DNA of 30,838 bases from Segatella copri (GCF_019127135.1 NZ_JAHOEA010000041.1:1-30838), one strand, 5' to 3'; shown: positions 1-10,070, numbered from the stretch's first letter. A program made the numbers and translations. The notes: a model not told the origin generated them from the letters alone.

Positions 1-37
1 ATATGTATATTTATAAACAAGCAAGTTGATATTTATT

Positions 38-51
38 CACTTGCGAAACTT
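38..51 (+). promoter_or_regulatory. Upstream motif shared with the next gene
   Basis: CACTTGCGAAACTT lies 12 bases before the first start codon. An almost identical copy, with one base changed, lies at 525-538 before the second gene. Here the motif is also the right arm of an inverted repeat, GCAAGT at 21-26 and ACTTGC at 39-44. It may be a shared operator or leader element. Its function is inferred from position only. Confidence 0.4.
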
Positions 52-63
52 CAGTATTTATAA

Positions 64-345
64 ATGATGAATACAGAATTGATGAAAGTGGTGCAGCAGG
101 GCGAGGCCTTCGCTGTACAGAGCCAGAAGGCTGAGGGCGGTCAGATTAAGAAATGCAACATCCTGTTGCAGGAACTTGGCGGCAAGTTTGAAAACCAGTT
201 TGCAGCACAGCTTTGGGGCAATGCGGCAGAATGCCGTTTCCAGGCTGGGGATGTGGTGGCGGTTCGCCTGCGCTTTCAGACACGCGAGCATAATGGGCAG
301 GTGTTTCAGGACATCTCGGTGCAGGAAATCGTTAAGCTGAACTGA
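64..345 (+). CDS. Small OB-fold-like protein (DUF3127-like), 93 aa
   Basis: The protein has no signal peptide or membrane segment. Residues 30-92 alternate hydrophobic and polar positions in the manner of a small beta-barrel: QEL.GKFENQFAAQLWG, then GDVVAVRLRFQTRE, then a C-terminal VQEIVKL. This resembles DUF3127 and related single-strand-binding-like OB-fold proteins of Bacteroidota, which often sit in mobile or replication modules. The resemblance is by eye only. The start at 64 is followed at once by a second ATG at 67, so either may be used. The neighbour on the same strand is separated by a 213-base gap that contains tandem repeats. A DNA-binding role beside the VirE-N/DUF3987 protein is plausible but not shown. 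Confidence 0.6.
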   Translation: MMNTELMKVVQQGEAFAVQSQKAEGGQIKKCNILLQELGGKFENQFAAQLWGNAAECRFQAGDVVAVRLRFQTREHNGQVFQDISVQEIVKLN

Positions 346-370
346 TGTATTAAAACTAACTTTCGCATGT

Positions 371-429
371 GGGGAAGTTAGAGGGGAAGTTAGAGGGAAG
401 TTAAGGGAAGTTAGAGGGAAGTTAAGGGA
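371..429. repeat. Short tandem repeat, unit GGGAAGTTAGA/GGGAAGTTAA
   Basis: Five imperfect head-to-tail units of 10-12 bases, each built on GGGAAGTTA, start about 25 bases after the first gene's stop codon. No coding role is seen. It belongs to a pattern found elsewhere in the window, where a different short-period repeat occupies each gene boundary. Confidence 0.8.
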
Positions 430-558
430 CAAATGTCCTACGTTTTACGAAAGAAGACTATTGTCTCTTCACTTCCCGAACGACCGTAGGGAGTGATAAC
501 TTCATTAACTTCTGTCAATTCCCTCACTTGCAAAACTTGAATTAAAAAAAAAACTAAT
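430..558. other. Intergenic segment with small inverted repeats
   Basis: CCTACG near 436 is complementary to CGTAGG near 485, and CACTTCCC near 470 nearly pairs with GGGAGTG near 490. The segment could fold when transcribed. It ends with the CACTTGCAAAACTT motif (525-538) and an A-rich run directly before the start at 559, as is usual for translation starts in this phylum. Confidence 0.35.
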
Positions 559-954
559 ATGGAAAAGAATTTTAATTTGAATCAGAATGTTGGAATGGTG
601 ATGAATGGGGGTGAGCATGTGCAGATTGAGGGCATGGCTTTCTTCGACAACCGCAAGTATTTTATGTTTTCGCCTGATGATCCGAAACCTAATCAGGTTT
701 CCAGTTTCCGTACGCTGGGCATTGTGCAGCAGATGAGCGACGGCACGGTGGATTTTACGGTGAAGGGGTATCCGCGCTCGCAGAGTAAGCTGATCAGGAA
801 GTTTGCCCACGGCCGTGCTTCGGAGACGAAGGACGGGGCGATACAGATTTTTCTGAAGGTTTTTAAGAATGAGGGCATCAATATTCCTAAGGCGATGCGC
901 AAGGAGAGCCGAGAGGCGGTGCAGGCTATCATGGATTATCTGATGCTGGGATAG
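559..954 (+). CDS. Conserved-looking hypothetical protein, 131 aa
   Basis: I do not recognise this family. The protein is soluble-looking and basic in its second half. It has no signal peptide, membrane segment or cysteine pattern. The middle part (residues 40-85) is rich in beta-type sequence, and the last 35 residues (KVFKNEGINIPKAMRKESRE onward) look helical. It lies between the OB-fold-like protein and the VirE-N/DUF3987 ATPase on the same strand, 57 bases before the latter, so it probably belongs to the same accessory module. Codon use matches the neighbours. The A-rich leader before the ATG supports this start. Confidence 0.65.
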   Translation: MEKNFNLNQNVGMVMNGGEHVQIEGMAFFDNRKYFMFSPDDPKPNQVSSFRTLGIVQQMSDGTVDFTVKGYPRSQSKLIRKFAHGRASETKDGAIQIFLKVFKNEGINIPKAMRKESREAVQAIMDYLMLG

Positions 955-1011
955 GACCCTAGATATACTTACTGAATCTTTATTAACTGTTTTTATTTTT
1001 TTGATTGGAAT

Positions 1012-3694
<2,683 letters not shown>

Positions 3695-3705
<11 letters not shown>

Positions 3706-3731
3706 GGTCATTGGTCATTAAGGTCATTAAG
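3695..3731. repeat. 37-base GGTCATTAA repeat, copy 1
   Basis: The tract is built from GGTCATTAA and GGTCATT units and is identical over 37 bases to 16966-17002. It overlaps the end of the VirE-N/DUF3987 gene, where GGT CAT TAA supplies the last two codons (Gly-His) and the stop. Confidence 0.95.
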
Positions 3732-3746
3732 AGAAAATCAATAATA

Positions 3747-4118
3747 ATGAATGGTATGAAAATACAGCATGATTATGAAACTTATGTGCGGCTGTGGCGA
3801 CTGCTGCGCCGCACGCGAAGGCTGTTTAAAGAGCGGCATGTGATGTTCTGTCCGCGAAGGATACTGCAGGAGTGGTTGCCGGATGAGGCTACCGACCAGT
3901 TTATCTATGATGTATGTCGTAAGGCGGGACTTGAAGGGTATGGGCTTCTGCCTTCTCCCCTTGAGAGTGCTTTTGAGAGCAGGAATTTCCTGATAGCCTT
4001 CGTGAGCCGGTATCTTGACACAGACGGTCCGATTTCGGTATATCCGCTGGTGAAACGTGCCTTTCGTGAGGTTTACCCCAACGTGAAGATTTCGGTGATG
4101 AAACGAAAGAAAGAGTGA
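3747..4118 (+). CDS. Hypothetical protein, 123 aa
   Basis: I do not recognise this family. The protein is strongly basic, with an RLWRLLRRTRR segment at about 15-25, a C-terminal MKRKKE tail and no membrane segment. The frame is open upstream to 3561, but that part overlaps the preceding gene in another frame. The ATG at 3747, 41 bases after the previous stop and within an A-rich stretch, is the natural start. Its size, charge and position after a VirE-N/DUF3987 gene suggest a small nucleic-acid-associated accessory protein, which is inference. It is the last gene of the plus-strand block before the tRNA-His boundary. Confidence 0.6.
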   Translation: MNGMKIQHDYETYVRLWRLLRRTRRLFKERHVMFCPRRILQEWLPDEATDQFIYDVCRKAGLEGYGLLPSPLESAFESRNFLIAFVSRYLDTDGPISVYPLVKRAFREVYPNVKISVMKRKKE

Positions 4119-4166
4119 TGAAGCGGAGATGCCTTCCTGAAAGAGAGGAGAGGGTAATAAAACAAG

Positions 4167-4198
4167 AAACCCTGCAAGAAATAAATCTTGCAGGGTTT
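4167..4198. terminator. Bidirectional hairpin terminator
   Basis: A perfect 13-bp stem (AAACCCTGCAAGA with TCTTGCAGGGTTT) closes the loop AATAAA. The A and T runs at its ends make it usable in both directions. It lies between the end of the plus-strand accessory block and the 3' end of the minus-strand tRNA-His, and would terminate both. Confidence 0.85.
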
Positions 4199-4204
4199 AT
4201 CCTG

Positions 4205-4279
4205 GGTGGAAGGTGGGACTCGAACCCACGACATTCAGAACCACAATCTGACGCTCTAACCAACTGAACTACGTCCACC
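4205..4279 (-). tRNA. tRNA-His (anticodon GTG)
   Basis: On the minus strand the gene starts GGTGGACGTAGTTCAG, with an extra 5' G (the -1 G typical of tRNA-His) that can face C73. The anticodon stem TCAGA/TCTGA encloses TTGTGGT, giving anticodon GTG. The T arm is GTGGG, TTCGAGT, CCCAC. The acceptor stem has one apparent C-U mismatch at position 6:67. The 3' CCA is not fully encoded. The gene has its own promoter at 4319-4350 and the hairpin at 4167-4198 just past its 3' end. Confidence 0.95.
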
Positions 4280-4318
4280 ATGTTAGCTAGCTTAAATGTC
4301 ATTTCTTTTAAGCGAGTG

Positions 4319-4350
4319 CAAAGGTACGAACTTTTTTCGGTTCTACCAAA
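4319..4350 (-). promoter_or_regulatory. Promoter of tRNA-His
   Basis: On the minus strand TTTG (4347-4350), a 20-base spacer and TACCTTTG (4319-4326) match the Bacteroidota vegetative promoter TTTG-N19-21-TAnnTTTG. The expected start is about 35 bases upstream of the mature tRNA 5' end. Confidence 0.85.
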
Positions 4351-4380
4351 TTTTTGAGCAACTTTTTTTCAAAAACATCA

Positions 4381-4458
4381 AAAAAAGTGGCATTTTTCGT
4401 CTTTTTCCATCCTTTTCTCTAGAATAAAAGGGTAGTAGAGCGCGAAAATGCCACTTTT
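4381..4458 (-). terminator. Terminator of the rlmN-secG operon
   Basis: On the minus strand AAAAGTGGCATTTT (4445-4458) pairs perfectly over 14 bp with AAAATGCCACTTTT (4383-4396), and a further T run follows. A smaller hairpin, CCTTTT with AAAAGG, lies inside the loop. It starts 16 bases after the secG stop codon and would separate the operon from the tRNA-His promoter. Confidence 0.9.
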
Positions 4459-4474
4459 CCTTATCAGCTGATTA

Positions 4475-4879
4475 TTACTTAGCTGGGCTTGCTGGAACAA
4501 CCGGAGCTGCCTGCTGAGCACCAGCACCTGCTGCTGGAGCTGCTGGAGCTGCCTTCTGTGCACCTGCTGCTGCATCCTTGCTAGCACCTGGCATGGCAGG
4601 AAGAGCGGTCTGCTCCTGGGTTGCACCCTCCATGACGCTGTTTTCGCCAGTTGCCTGAGGAGCTACATAAGCACATGCCACGCTGATAACAACCAAGGCT
4701 GCAGCGAGGCCCCATGTTAATTTCTCAACAATGTCGGTGGTCTTGCGAACACCCATGATTGAGTTGGTTGAAGAGAAGTTACTTGCGAGTCCACCTCCCT
4801 TTGACTCCTGGATGAGCACGATGAAAATCATCAGGATAGCTACCAGGACGATTAATACTACTAATAATGTGTAAGCCAT
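4475..4879 (-). CDS. secG: Preprotein translocase subunit SecG
   Basis: SecG is the small accessory subunit of the SecYEG channel in the cytoplasmic membrane. The first helix is at residues 5-23. The conserved QESKGGGL...FSS motif follows at 29-42 and the second helix is at about 57-76. These are the defining SecG features. The remaining 55 residues form a low-complexity tail rich in Ala, Pro and Gln, making it longer than the usual 75-110 aa; such tails are common in this phylum. It is the last gene of the minus-strand operon, 36 bases after the TPR-like gene and directly before the terminator. Confidence 0.95.
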   Translation of the reverse strand: MAYTLLVVLIVLVAILMIFIVLIQESKGGGLASNFSSTNSIMGVRKTTDIVEKLTWGLAAALVVISVACAYVAPQATGENSVMEGATQEQTALPAMPGASKDAAAGAQKAAPAAPAAGAGAQQAAPVVPASPAK

Positions 4880-4915
4880 TTTTTAAAACTAGTTTTATTT
4901 ATTTATTATTCTTGT

Positions 4916-5722
4916 TTATTTCTTTTTCTCCGGAGATTTCTTCTTGCTGTTCAGCATCAGTTTCTCCAGGAATCTGAGCTGGTCAACATAATATCCGTTC
5001 TTGTCAGGACGCTGCTGATGCAGTCGGCTGATGATGTCGTAAGCCCTCTGATACCTGCCCTGCTTGATGTAGATGCGGGCGAGGGTTTCGGTAAATACAC
5101 CGCTGTTTTCCTCTTCGCCGTCCTTGCCGGAATCGGTCTGAAGTTCGGGCGTAAATTCTGGTTTGTAATCTTCGTCCTGCTGGATTTTAGGCAGCTTGAA
5201 ACCGCCATCCTCCATAAAGTCGTCGATAAGGCTCATGGTGCGCGAAGTATCTTCCGGCTCCTGCTGGTCTTCTGTCTCCATGAGATACGCCACGTAGTCT
5301 ACTGCCGCATCGGCAGGTGTAGGCTTGCGCTTCTCCTTCTTCTTCTCCTCTTCTTCGGCATCCATCGGTATGGATCCCAGGAAGTGGTCGATGAGGTCGC
5401 TGGTGCGGTCGCCGTGTTTTTCTGCTCCCGTTTCCTTTCTTTCCGATTCCTTCAGCTGGTTGAGATCCACCTCTGACGGGTCGGGTTTTATCTGATAATG
5501 GGCTGCCTCTACCATCTCGAAGATGATTTTTCGGTCGGTGATGTAGATGGCTGCCCGGCGCAGCTCTTCGTCGAAACTCGGGTCGTGAAGCAGGTACAGA
5601 TTCTTCAACATCAGCAGACGTGCCGTCTGATAATACGGATATAGGGCCAAGAGGGCGCGCAAGTCGTAGAGCGTCTCTCGGTTCATTTCCTCTGGGTGTT
5701 GTATCAATCTGCTTAGTTCCAC
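4916..5722 (-). CDS. TPR-like protein of the secG operon, 268 aa
   Basis: The N-terminal 80 residues are helical (LYDLRALLALYPYYQTARLL), the middle 90-200 is acidic and probably disordered, and the C-terminus has a tetratricopeptide-like pair of helices (ETLARIYIKQGRYQRAYDII then LHQQRPDKNGYYVDQLRFLE). There is no signal peptide. Proteins of this layout next to secG are common in Bacteroidota and are annotated only as tetratricopeptide repeat proteins. A scaffold role is the most that can be inferred. It starts 96 bases after lptE, and that gap carries two short-period repeats. Confidence 0.75.
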   Translation of the reverse strand: MELSRLIQHPEEMNRETLYDLRALLALYPYYQTARLLMLKNLYLLHDPSFDEELRRAAIYITDRKIIFEMVEAAHYQIKPDPSEVDLNQLKESERKETGAEKHGDRTSDLIDHFLGSIPMDAEEEEKKKEKRKPTPADAAVDYVAYLMETEDQQEPEDTSRTMSLIDDFMEDGGFKLPKIQQDEDYKPEFTPELQTDSGKDGEEENSGVFTETLARIYIKQGRYQRAYDIISRLHQQRPDKNGYYVDQLRFLEKLMLNSKKKSPEKKK

Positions 5723-5726
5723 TATA

Positions 5727-5815
5727 TTTTACTTTAAACTTTGAAATTTGAACTTTGAACTTTATGATTAGTAAAGCCGTTGAATTCTTCACTCTTCACT
5801 TTTCGTTCTTCACTT
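5727..5815. repeat. Short-period repeats between lptE and the TPR-like gene
   Basis: Two different tracts lie side by side. One is built on AACTTTGAA (about 5733-5763). The other is built on TTCACTCTTCAC and CGTTCTTCAC (about 5788-5815). The second type also occurs in frame in the DUF4837 gene at 9282-9340. Confidence 0.8.
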
Positions 5816-5818
5816 ACT

Positions 5819-6340
5819 TTACCAGTTAGCCACCGTAGCGTTGAATATCTGGTCTACCAGGTCTTTGATAATCTGGGTTACCAGTTCTTCCTGCACTGAG
5901 GCAAGGCTCTGGGTGGTGTCGTAGGTCTTGGCAGATGTAAACTGCTTTTCGAAGTCCTCGGCATGGTTCTTGGTGTTGGTAAAGCGCACGTTTACGGTGA
6001 TGCTGAGCTCGGTCTGGGCAGAGTATCCCTCGGCGCTTACCGACTTGTTACGCTGAGAATATTGGGTGATTTCGCCCTCTATCTTCAGGTCGCCGTTGCG
6101 CGACACCTGTACGAGCTGGGTGTTGCTGGCAAACTTGTCCTTGATTTCGTTGTTGAACATCGGACCCATCGGACCCCACACATACGAACTTCTGATAGGG
6201 AAGTCGGCAATCTGTATGGTCTTGGTTTTGGTGTAGTCGATGCTGGCACCGTTGAACTTGTAGCTCACGGAGCATGCAGCCATGACCGCCACCATGAGTG
6301 TGAGTCCTATTATATATAGGTACGCGCGTAAATGCTTCAT
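5819..6340 (-). CDS. lptE: LptE-family LPS-assembly lipoprotein
   Basis: LptE plugs the LptD barrel and helps insert lipopolysaccharide into the outer membrane. The protein starts with a lipoprotein signal peptide ending VMAAC (Cys near residue 23). The mature part begins SVSYKFNGASIDYTKTKTIQIADF and continues with a central NNEIKDKF and a VNVRFTNTKN strand, matching the Bacteroidota LptE pattern. Length 173 aa is normal. Its ATG overlaps the TGA of the sigma-54 activator by four bases, indicating translational coupling. The assignment rests on pattern recognition. Confidence 0.85.
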   Translation of the reverse strand: MKHLRAYLYIIGLTLMVAVMAACSVSYKFNGASIDYTKTKTIQIADFPIRSSYVWGPMGPMFNNEIKDKFASNTQLVQVSRNGDLKIEGEITQYSQRNKSVSAEGYSAQTELSITVNVRFTNTKNHAEDFEKQFTSAKTYDTTQSLASVQEELVTQIIKDLVDQIFNATVANW

Positions 6341-7701
6341 AACTTATATTTGTTAATCTTTCTGTACAGGGTTCTGTCGGAGATTCCCAGTTCTTCAGCC
6401 GCTTTCTTGCGGTTTCCGTTGTTTCTCTCCAGCGCCTTTTCTATCATCTGCTTGCTCAGGTCGCTGAGGTTCAGATTCTCGTTTTCTTCCTTAATCTCCT
6501 CAATCTCGGCATCCTCAGCTTCGGGTTTGTAAGTGCCCCTCATGCCTCCTGCAGCCATTTCCTGACGGATGTGCTGGAGCTCGTCGAGGTCGGTAATTGG
6601 AGGTACCGACGGAACCGGTGAAACCGATGAAACCGGTGAGACGGATGATACGGACGGAACCGATGAAACCGGAGCTACGGCTGATACCGGAGCTACCTGG
6701 GTGCTCGGCTGAACCGGCGAAACATATCCGCTGGTGCCGCCCAGCTGGCGTGCCTCGTCGAGCTGCTTGCGCAGGCTGTTCATCTCTCGTCTCAGGTCGC
6801 TTACGTTGCCCCTCAGTTCGTAGAGAATCTTGTAGAGCAGTTCGCGCTCGCTGGCGTAGCTGTGGTCGTCGTTGCCATCCTTCTGTATGGTGGCGAGCTG
6901 TGTAGACTCCTCATCTCTCGGAATAAACTGGGTGAGGGTCTGTGCGTCGATTTCTCTTTCCCGGCTCAGCACCGACATCTGTTCGGTGATGTTCTTGAGC
7001 TGTCTCACATTTCCCGGCCACTTGTATTTCAGCATAATCTGCTTAGCCTCCTCTGAGAGTGAAATCTTAGGCAGACGGTATTTTTCGGCCATCTGCATGG
7101 CGAAGAGGCGGAAGAGCAGGAGGATGTCGTTGCCCCGCTCCCTTAATGCAGGCATCTGTATAGGGATGGTGTTGAGGCGGTAGTAGAGGTCCTCGCGGAA
7201 TCGGCCTTCGCTCACAGCCTTGCGCATGTTTACGTTGGTGGCTGCCACGATGCGGACATCCGTTTTCCTTATCTCCGTACCGCCCACGCGGATGTATTCT
7301 CCCGTTTCGAGCACGCGCAGCAGTCTTGCCTGCGTCTGTATCGGGAGTTCGCCCACCTCGTCGAGGAAGATGGTGCCCTTGTTGGCAATGCCGAAGTATC
7401 CCTCGCTTTCGCCAATGGCTCCGGTGAAGGATCCCTTTTCATGTCCGAAGAGTTCGCTGTCAATGGTTCCCTCCGGAATGCTTCCACAGTTGATGGCGAA
7501 ATATTTCTCTCTGCGGCGTGGCGAATTGTCGTGAATCACCCTTGGAATGATTTCCTTACCCACACCGCTCTCGCCGATGATGAGCACGGAAAGATCGGTC
7601 GGCGCTACCTGTAGGGCAACGTCGAGCGCATGGTTCAATCCGTCGCTGTTACCGACGATATTGTAGCGTTGTTTTATCTTTTGTAGTTCGGAAGTATCCA
7701 T
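6337..7701 (-). CDS. Sigma-54-dependent activator without receiver domain, 454 aa
   Basis: This AAA+ activator of RpoN polymerase has Walker A GESGVGKE (about 43-50), the sigma-54 contact loop GSFTGA (about 90-95, the canonical GAFTGA with Ser for Ala) and Walker B FLDEVGE (about 112-118). A Fis-type helix-turn-helix lies at the C-terminus (about 410-454, ending ISDRTLYRKINKYKL). The AAA+ domain begins almost at residue 1, so there is no receiver or PAS domain and activity must be controlled another way. Between the ATPase and DNA-binding parts is a Val-Pro-Ser low-complexity linker (about 335-368) encoded by tandem repeats. It is coupled to lptE and lies 187 bases after pdxA. Its targets are unknown. 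Confidence 0.9.
   Translation of the reverse strand: MDTSELQKIKQRYNIVGNSDGLNHALDVALQVAPTDLSVLIIGESGVGKEIIPRVIHDNSPRRREKYFAINCGSIPEGTIDSELFGHEKGSFTGAIGESEGYFGIANKGTIFLDEVGELPIQTQARLLRVLETGEYIRVGGTEIRKTDVRIVAATNVNMRKAVSEGRFREDLYYRLNTIPIQMPALRERGNDILLLFRLFAMQMAEKYRLPKISLSEEAKQIMLKYKWPGNVRQLKNITEQMSVLSREREIDAQTLTQFIPRDEESTQLATIQKDGNDDHSYASERELLYKILYELRGNVSDLRREMNSLRKQLDEARQLGGTSGYVSPVQPSTQVAPVSAVAPVSSVPSVSSVSPVSSVSPVPSVPPITDLDELQHIRQEMAAGGMRGTYKPEAEDAEIEEIKEENENLNLSDLSKQMIEKALERNNGNRKKAAEELGISDRTLYRKINKYKL
6601..6702. repeat. Imperfect tandem repeat encoding the Val-Pro-Ser linker
   Basis: Plus-strand units such as GATGAAACCGGTGA and GACGGAACCGGTGA repeat with a base period of about 15. On the coding strand they give Val-Ser-Ser-Val-Pro-type repeats in the linker of the sigma-54 activator. 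Copy number probably varies between strains. Confidence 0.8.
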
Positions 7702-7888
7702 TTAGCTGCCAAAATTACTCATTTTTTCTGAATTATCAGCATTTTTTCTTTATTTTAACGTTCGGGAGGTCTGATTACAGGGCAGATTTGCTGTTTTGGG
7801 GCTCATCTGCCCTCCCGAATCTTTCTTTATCCCGCTTTTCTCGGGGGATAGGGCGTCTTTCGCTTTCCAGGATGAGATGCCTTTCTAT
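7702..7888 (-). promoter_or_regulatory. Intergenic hairpins between pdxA and the sigma-54 activator
   Basis: AGGGCAGAT (7779-7787) pairs with ATCTGCCCT (7805-7813), and TTCGGG (7761-7766) continues the stem with CCCGAA (7814-7819) across a 12-base bulge. A second small hairpin, CCCG with CGGG, lies near 7831-7846. No clear T run follows on the minus strand, so this is more likely an intercistronic processing or attenuation structure than a complete terminator. No gene is seen here. Confidence 0.5.
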
Positions 7889-8986
7889 TTATCCCTTTTT
7901 CTTAGGGATGGAGAATCTTACCTTCTCGCTCTCGTCACGCTTCTCGTGGTAGAGTTTAGGCAGTGGATTCTCGTAGGCCTCATCATAGTCTTCGCGGTTG
8001 CAGAAGGCATCCAGCGCCAGGCAGATGGCGTGGCGGAAGGAGGTTGCGTCGGCCTCGTTGCAGCCCGTGATGCTGTAGCAAGGAGTGGTGTCGGCGGCGG
8101 TGTGCACGAGTGGCATACCGGCTGTAAAGAGCACGCCATCCTCGGTGTAGAGCGAATGGAACGGGGTAGTGGCCTGATCATGATACATGGCCATGATGCC
8201 GTCGAACTCTACGAAATATCCGTTGCCGAAGAATTCGTCGGCTGGGTAAGGACCGAAGGCCTGTATTTTCTGCTCGGCAAGCTGGTCAATGGCTGGGATG
8301 ATGATTTCAGCTTCCTCAGTTCCGCAGCTCTCCTCGCCGTTGTTGCTAGGGTTCAGGGCGAGCACGGCGATGCGCGGGTTGGTAATCATGAAGTCGCGCT
8401 TCAGGGATGTGTGCATCTGCTTCACCTTCTCGATGATGAGTTCCTGGGTGATGGCTGCCGGCACGTCCTTGAGCGGAGTTTTTCCGGTTACTGAGGCGAT
8501 GCGGAGGTCTCTGCCGCAGAGAATGGAAAGGCCCTTGGCTCCTTCGCCCAGGCAGGTTTCAATGTATTCCTTGTGACCCTTGAATTGGAAACCCTCAATC
8601 TGGGCGTTCAGCTGGCTTACCGGTGCGGTAACGAGCACGTCGAAGAGCTCGTCGCGGTAGTCGGTCATGGCGCGGTCAAGAGCCTTGAGGGCTGCTGCTC
8701 CCGATTCCAGGGTAGGCATGCCCATGTCGACCTTCACCTCCTCGTCTACAGCCGGCAGGAGGTTGATTCTTCCGTCTTCCGCATCTTCAGCTTTCTGTAT
8801 GATGGAGAACTGGGCAGGCAGATTCATCGCCTTGCGGTAATAAGCTGCCACTTTAGGCGAACCGTAGATGATAGGGGTACAATACTCCAACATCTCTGGC
8901 TCACTGAATGCCTTAAAAATGAGTTCGTATCCGATACCGTTGGTATCTCCGTGAGTGATGGCCACTCTAATCTTTTTGCTGTCCAT
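7889..8986 (-). CDS. pdxA: PdxA-family 4-hydroxythreonine-4-phosphate dehydrogenase
   Basis: PdxA oxidises 4-phosphohydroxy-L-threonine in vitamin B6 synthesis. Family hallmarks are ITHGDTNGIGYE at the N-terminus, LVTAPVSQLNAQ...F.GHKEYIE (about 118-142), LALNPSN.GEE (about 210-220) and MYHDQ.T.PFHSL (about 268-280). At 365 aa it fits the longer Bacteroidota form. One signature is odd: the usual RTS.DHGTAYDIAG stretch reads HTAADTTPCYSITG here, although the residues on both sides are conserved. It starts directly after the DUF4837 stop codon with no gap, so it is in the same operon. Confidence 0.88.
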   Translation of the reverse strand: MDSKKIRVAITHGDTNGIGYELIFKAFSEPEMLEYCTPIIYGSPKVAAYYRKAMNLPAQFSIIQKAEDAEDGRINLLPAVDEEVKVDMGMPTLESGAAALKALDRAMTDYRDELFDVLVTAPVSQLNAQIEGFQFKGHKEYIETCLGEGAKGLSILCGRDLRIASVTGKTPLKDVPAAITQELIIEKVKQMHTSLKRDFMITNPRIAVLALNPSNNGEESCGTEEAEIIIPAIDQLAEQKIQAFGPYPADEFFGNGYFVEFDGIMAMYHDQATTPFHSLYTEDGVLFTAGMPLVHTAADTTPCYSITGCNEADATSFRHAICLALDAFCNREDYDEAYENPLPKLYHEKRDESEKVRFSIPKKKG

Positions 8987-9952
8987 TTATCGTTTATATT
9001 TTATAGTAGAAATCGCAGCTTCTAGCTGCTTGATTAATATTTTCTTTTTCATTTCGGGCGCATATACGAAGCCGATGATGATGATTTCATCCTTCCCCTT
9101 TCCGGGGCAGATGCGCCTCATCACGTAGGGTCCTCCCATGGCGTCGCCCTTCATCTCCCAGAGTCCTCTTTCTGAAAGAACGGGAATCACCATGTACATG
9201 CTGTCGGTTTCGCCCGGCATGTTGGTTCGGAGAATGCTGTCAATCTGCTGCTTCTCTTGAGGTGAAAAAGCATCTGTATTTTTCACTCTTCGTTCTTCAC
9301 TCTTCACTTTCTCCGCTCTTCGCTCTTCACTCTCCGCTCTCATGATGATGAGGTTCTTCATGCCCGAGCTGGCGTTGTTTGAAATCCAGATGAAGTTCTT
9401 CGCCTTCTTGCTAGCCTGCATTTCGGCAGGGATGTTCATGCTGATGCCGAAGTTCTTCTTTACCAGCTGCTGCATCTCGCGATTCTGCTTGCTCGGATTG
9501 GTGGAGATGATGGAGGCGAGGTGCTCCAGTTCTGCCTCATCTACGAGTTGGCGCAGCTTCTCGGGGTTGAGTTTCTCTCTGAGTTGCTGCGGCGAGCGGG
9601 CAGAGATGCGGATGACGGTCTGCGGCGAAGCATTCTCGTTGCGGCTCAGCCCGACTGAGAATTCCGCTGCCGGGATGTTCACCACGATGCGGGTTCTTAC
9701 GAGCAGGTAGCTGCCGCGGGTCTTTCCCTTCTTAACCTGGATGAGCCGGCAGAGCGGTTCGGGCTGGGGCAGGGCAGGCACCTCTTCCGTCAGTATCTTC
9801 GTAACGATGCTGTCGGTATCTCCCTCAAGCACCACCTCGTAAGGCTGTCCTGTGCTCTTGGGCAGTTTCCCGTTTCTTCCTCCTCCCGGGCTGCAGCTTG
9901 CCAGAAATGCCAGCACCAGGCAAATTGCCGTTAAAAGTTTTTTGTAATACAT
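8987..9952 (-). CDS. DUF4837-family lipoprotein, 321 aa
   Basis: The N-terminus is a lipoprotein signal peptide ending LAFLASC (Cys near 20), followed by a Gly/Arg-rich linker and the KSTGQPYEVVLEGD motif seen at the start of DUF4837 proteins in Bacteroidota. The family is periplasm-facing and of unknown function. Residues about 204-223 (ESEERRAEKVKSEERRVKN) are encoded by a short-period repeat of the type seen at 5788-5815, so the repeat appears to have entered the frame. The gene lies four bases after the last micro-protein and abuts pdxA. Confidence 0.8.
   Translation of the reverse strand: MYYKKLLTAICLVLAFLASCSPGGGRNGKLPKSTGQPYEVVLEGDTDSIVTKILTEEVPALPQPEPLCRLIQVKKGKTRGSYLLVRTRIVVNIPAAEFSVGLSRNENASPQTVIRISARSPQQLREKLNPEKLRQLVDEAELEHLASIISTNPSKQNREMQQLVKKNFGISMNIPAEMQASKKAKNFIWISNNASSGMKNLIIMRAESEERRAEKVKSEERRVKNTDAFSPQEKQQIDSILRTNMPGETDSMYMVIPVLSERGLWEMKGDAMGGPYVMRRICPGKGKDEIIIIGFVYAPEMKKKILIKQLEAAISTIKYKR
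9282..9340. repeat. In-frame TTCACTCTTCGTTCTTCAC-type repeat inside the DUF4837 gene
   Basis: Six or so imperfect units of 7-14 bases based on CTCTTCAC and GCTCTTCGC occur here. The intergenic tract at 5788-5815 uses the same units. Within the gene they encode a highly charged Ser-Glu-Arg-Lys segment absent from the surrounding sequence style. Confidence 0.85.
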
Positions 9953-9956
9953 GTTG

Positions 9957-10061
9957 TTACATGTTTTCTAAAAACTTCTTTCCTCTTGGAGTATAGAGGA
10001 AAACCAATATGCATAAACCTATAAAAGCTAGGCTTGCCATTGTTAATACTAATGAATCCAT
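9957..10061 (-). CDS. Micro-protein 4, single membrane helix, 34 aa
   Basis: The ORF runs from an ATG at 10059-10061 to a TAA at 9957-9959. It begins MDSLVLTMAS, has a hydrophobic helix at about residues 4-23 and ends FLYTPRGKKFLENM. It aligns without gaps to the three other micro-proteins upstream, sharing LYT at 22-24, Gly27, Lys29 and Leu31. The positive C-terminal tail predicts an N-out, C-in membrane protein. It is followed after four bases by the DUF4837 gene. I know no family for it; function is unknown. Confidence 0.8.
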   Translation of the reverse strand: MDSLVLTMASLAFIGLCILVFLYTPRGKKFLENM

Positions 10062-10070
10062 AATTTTATT

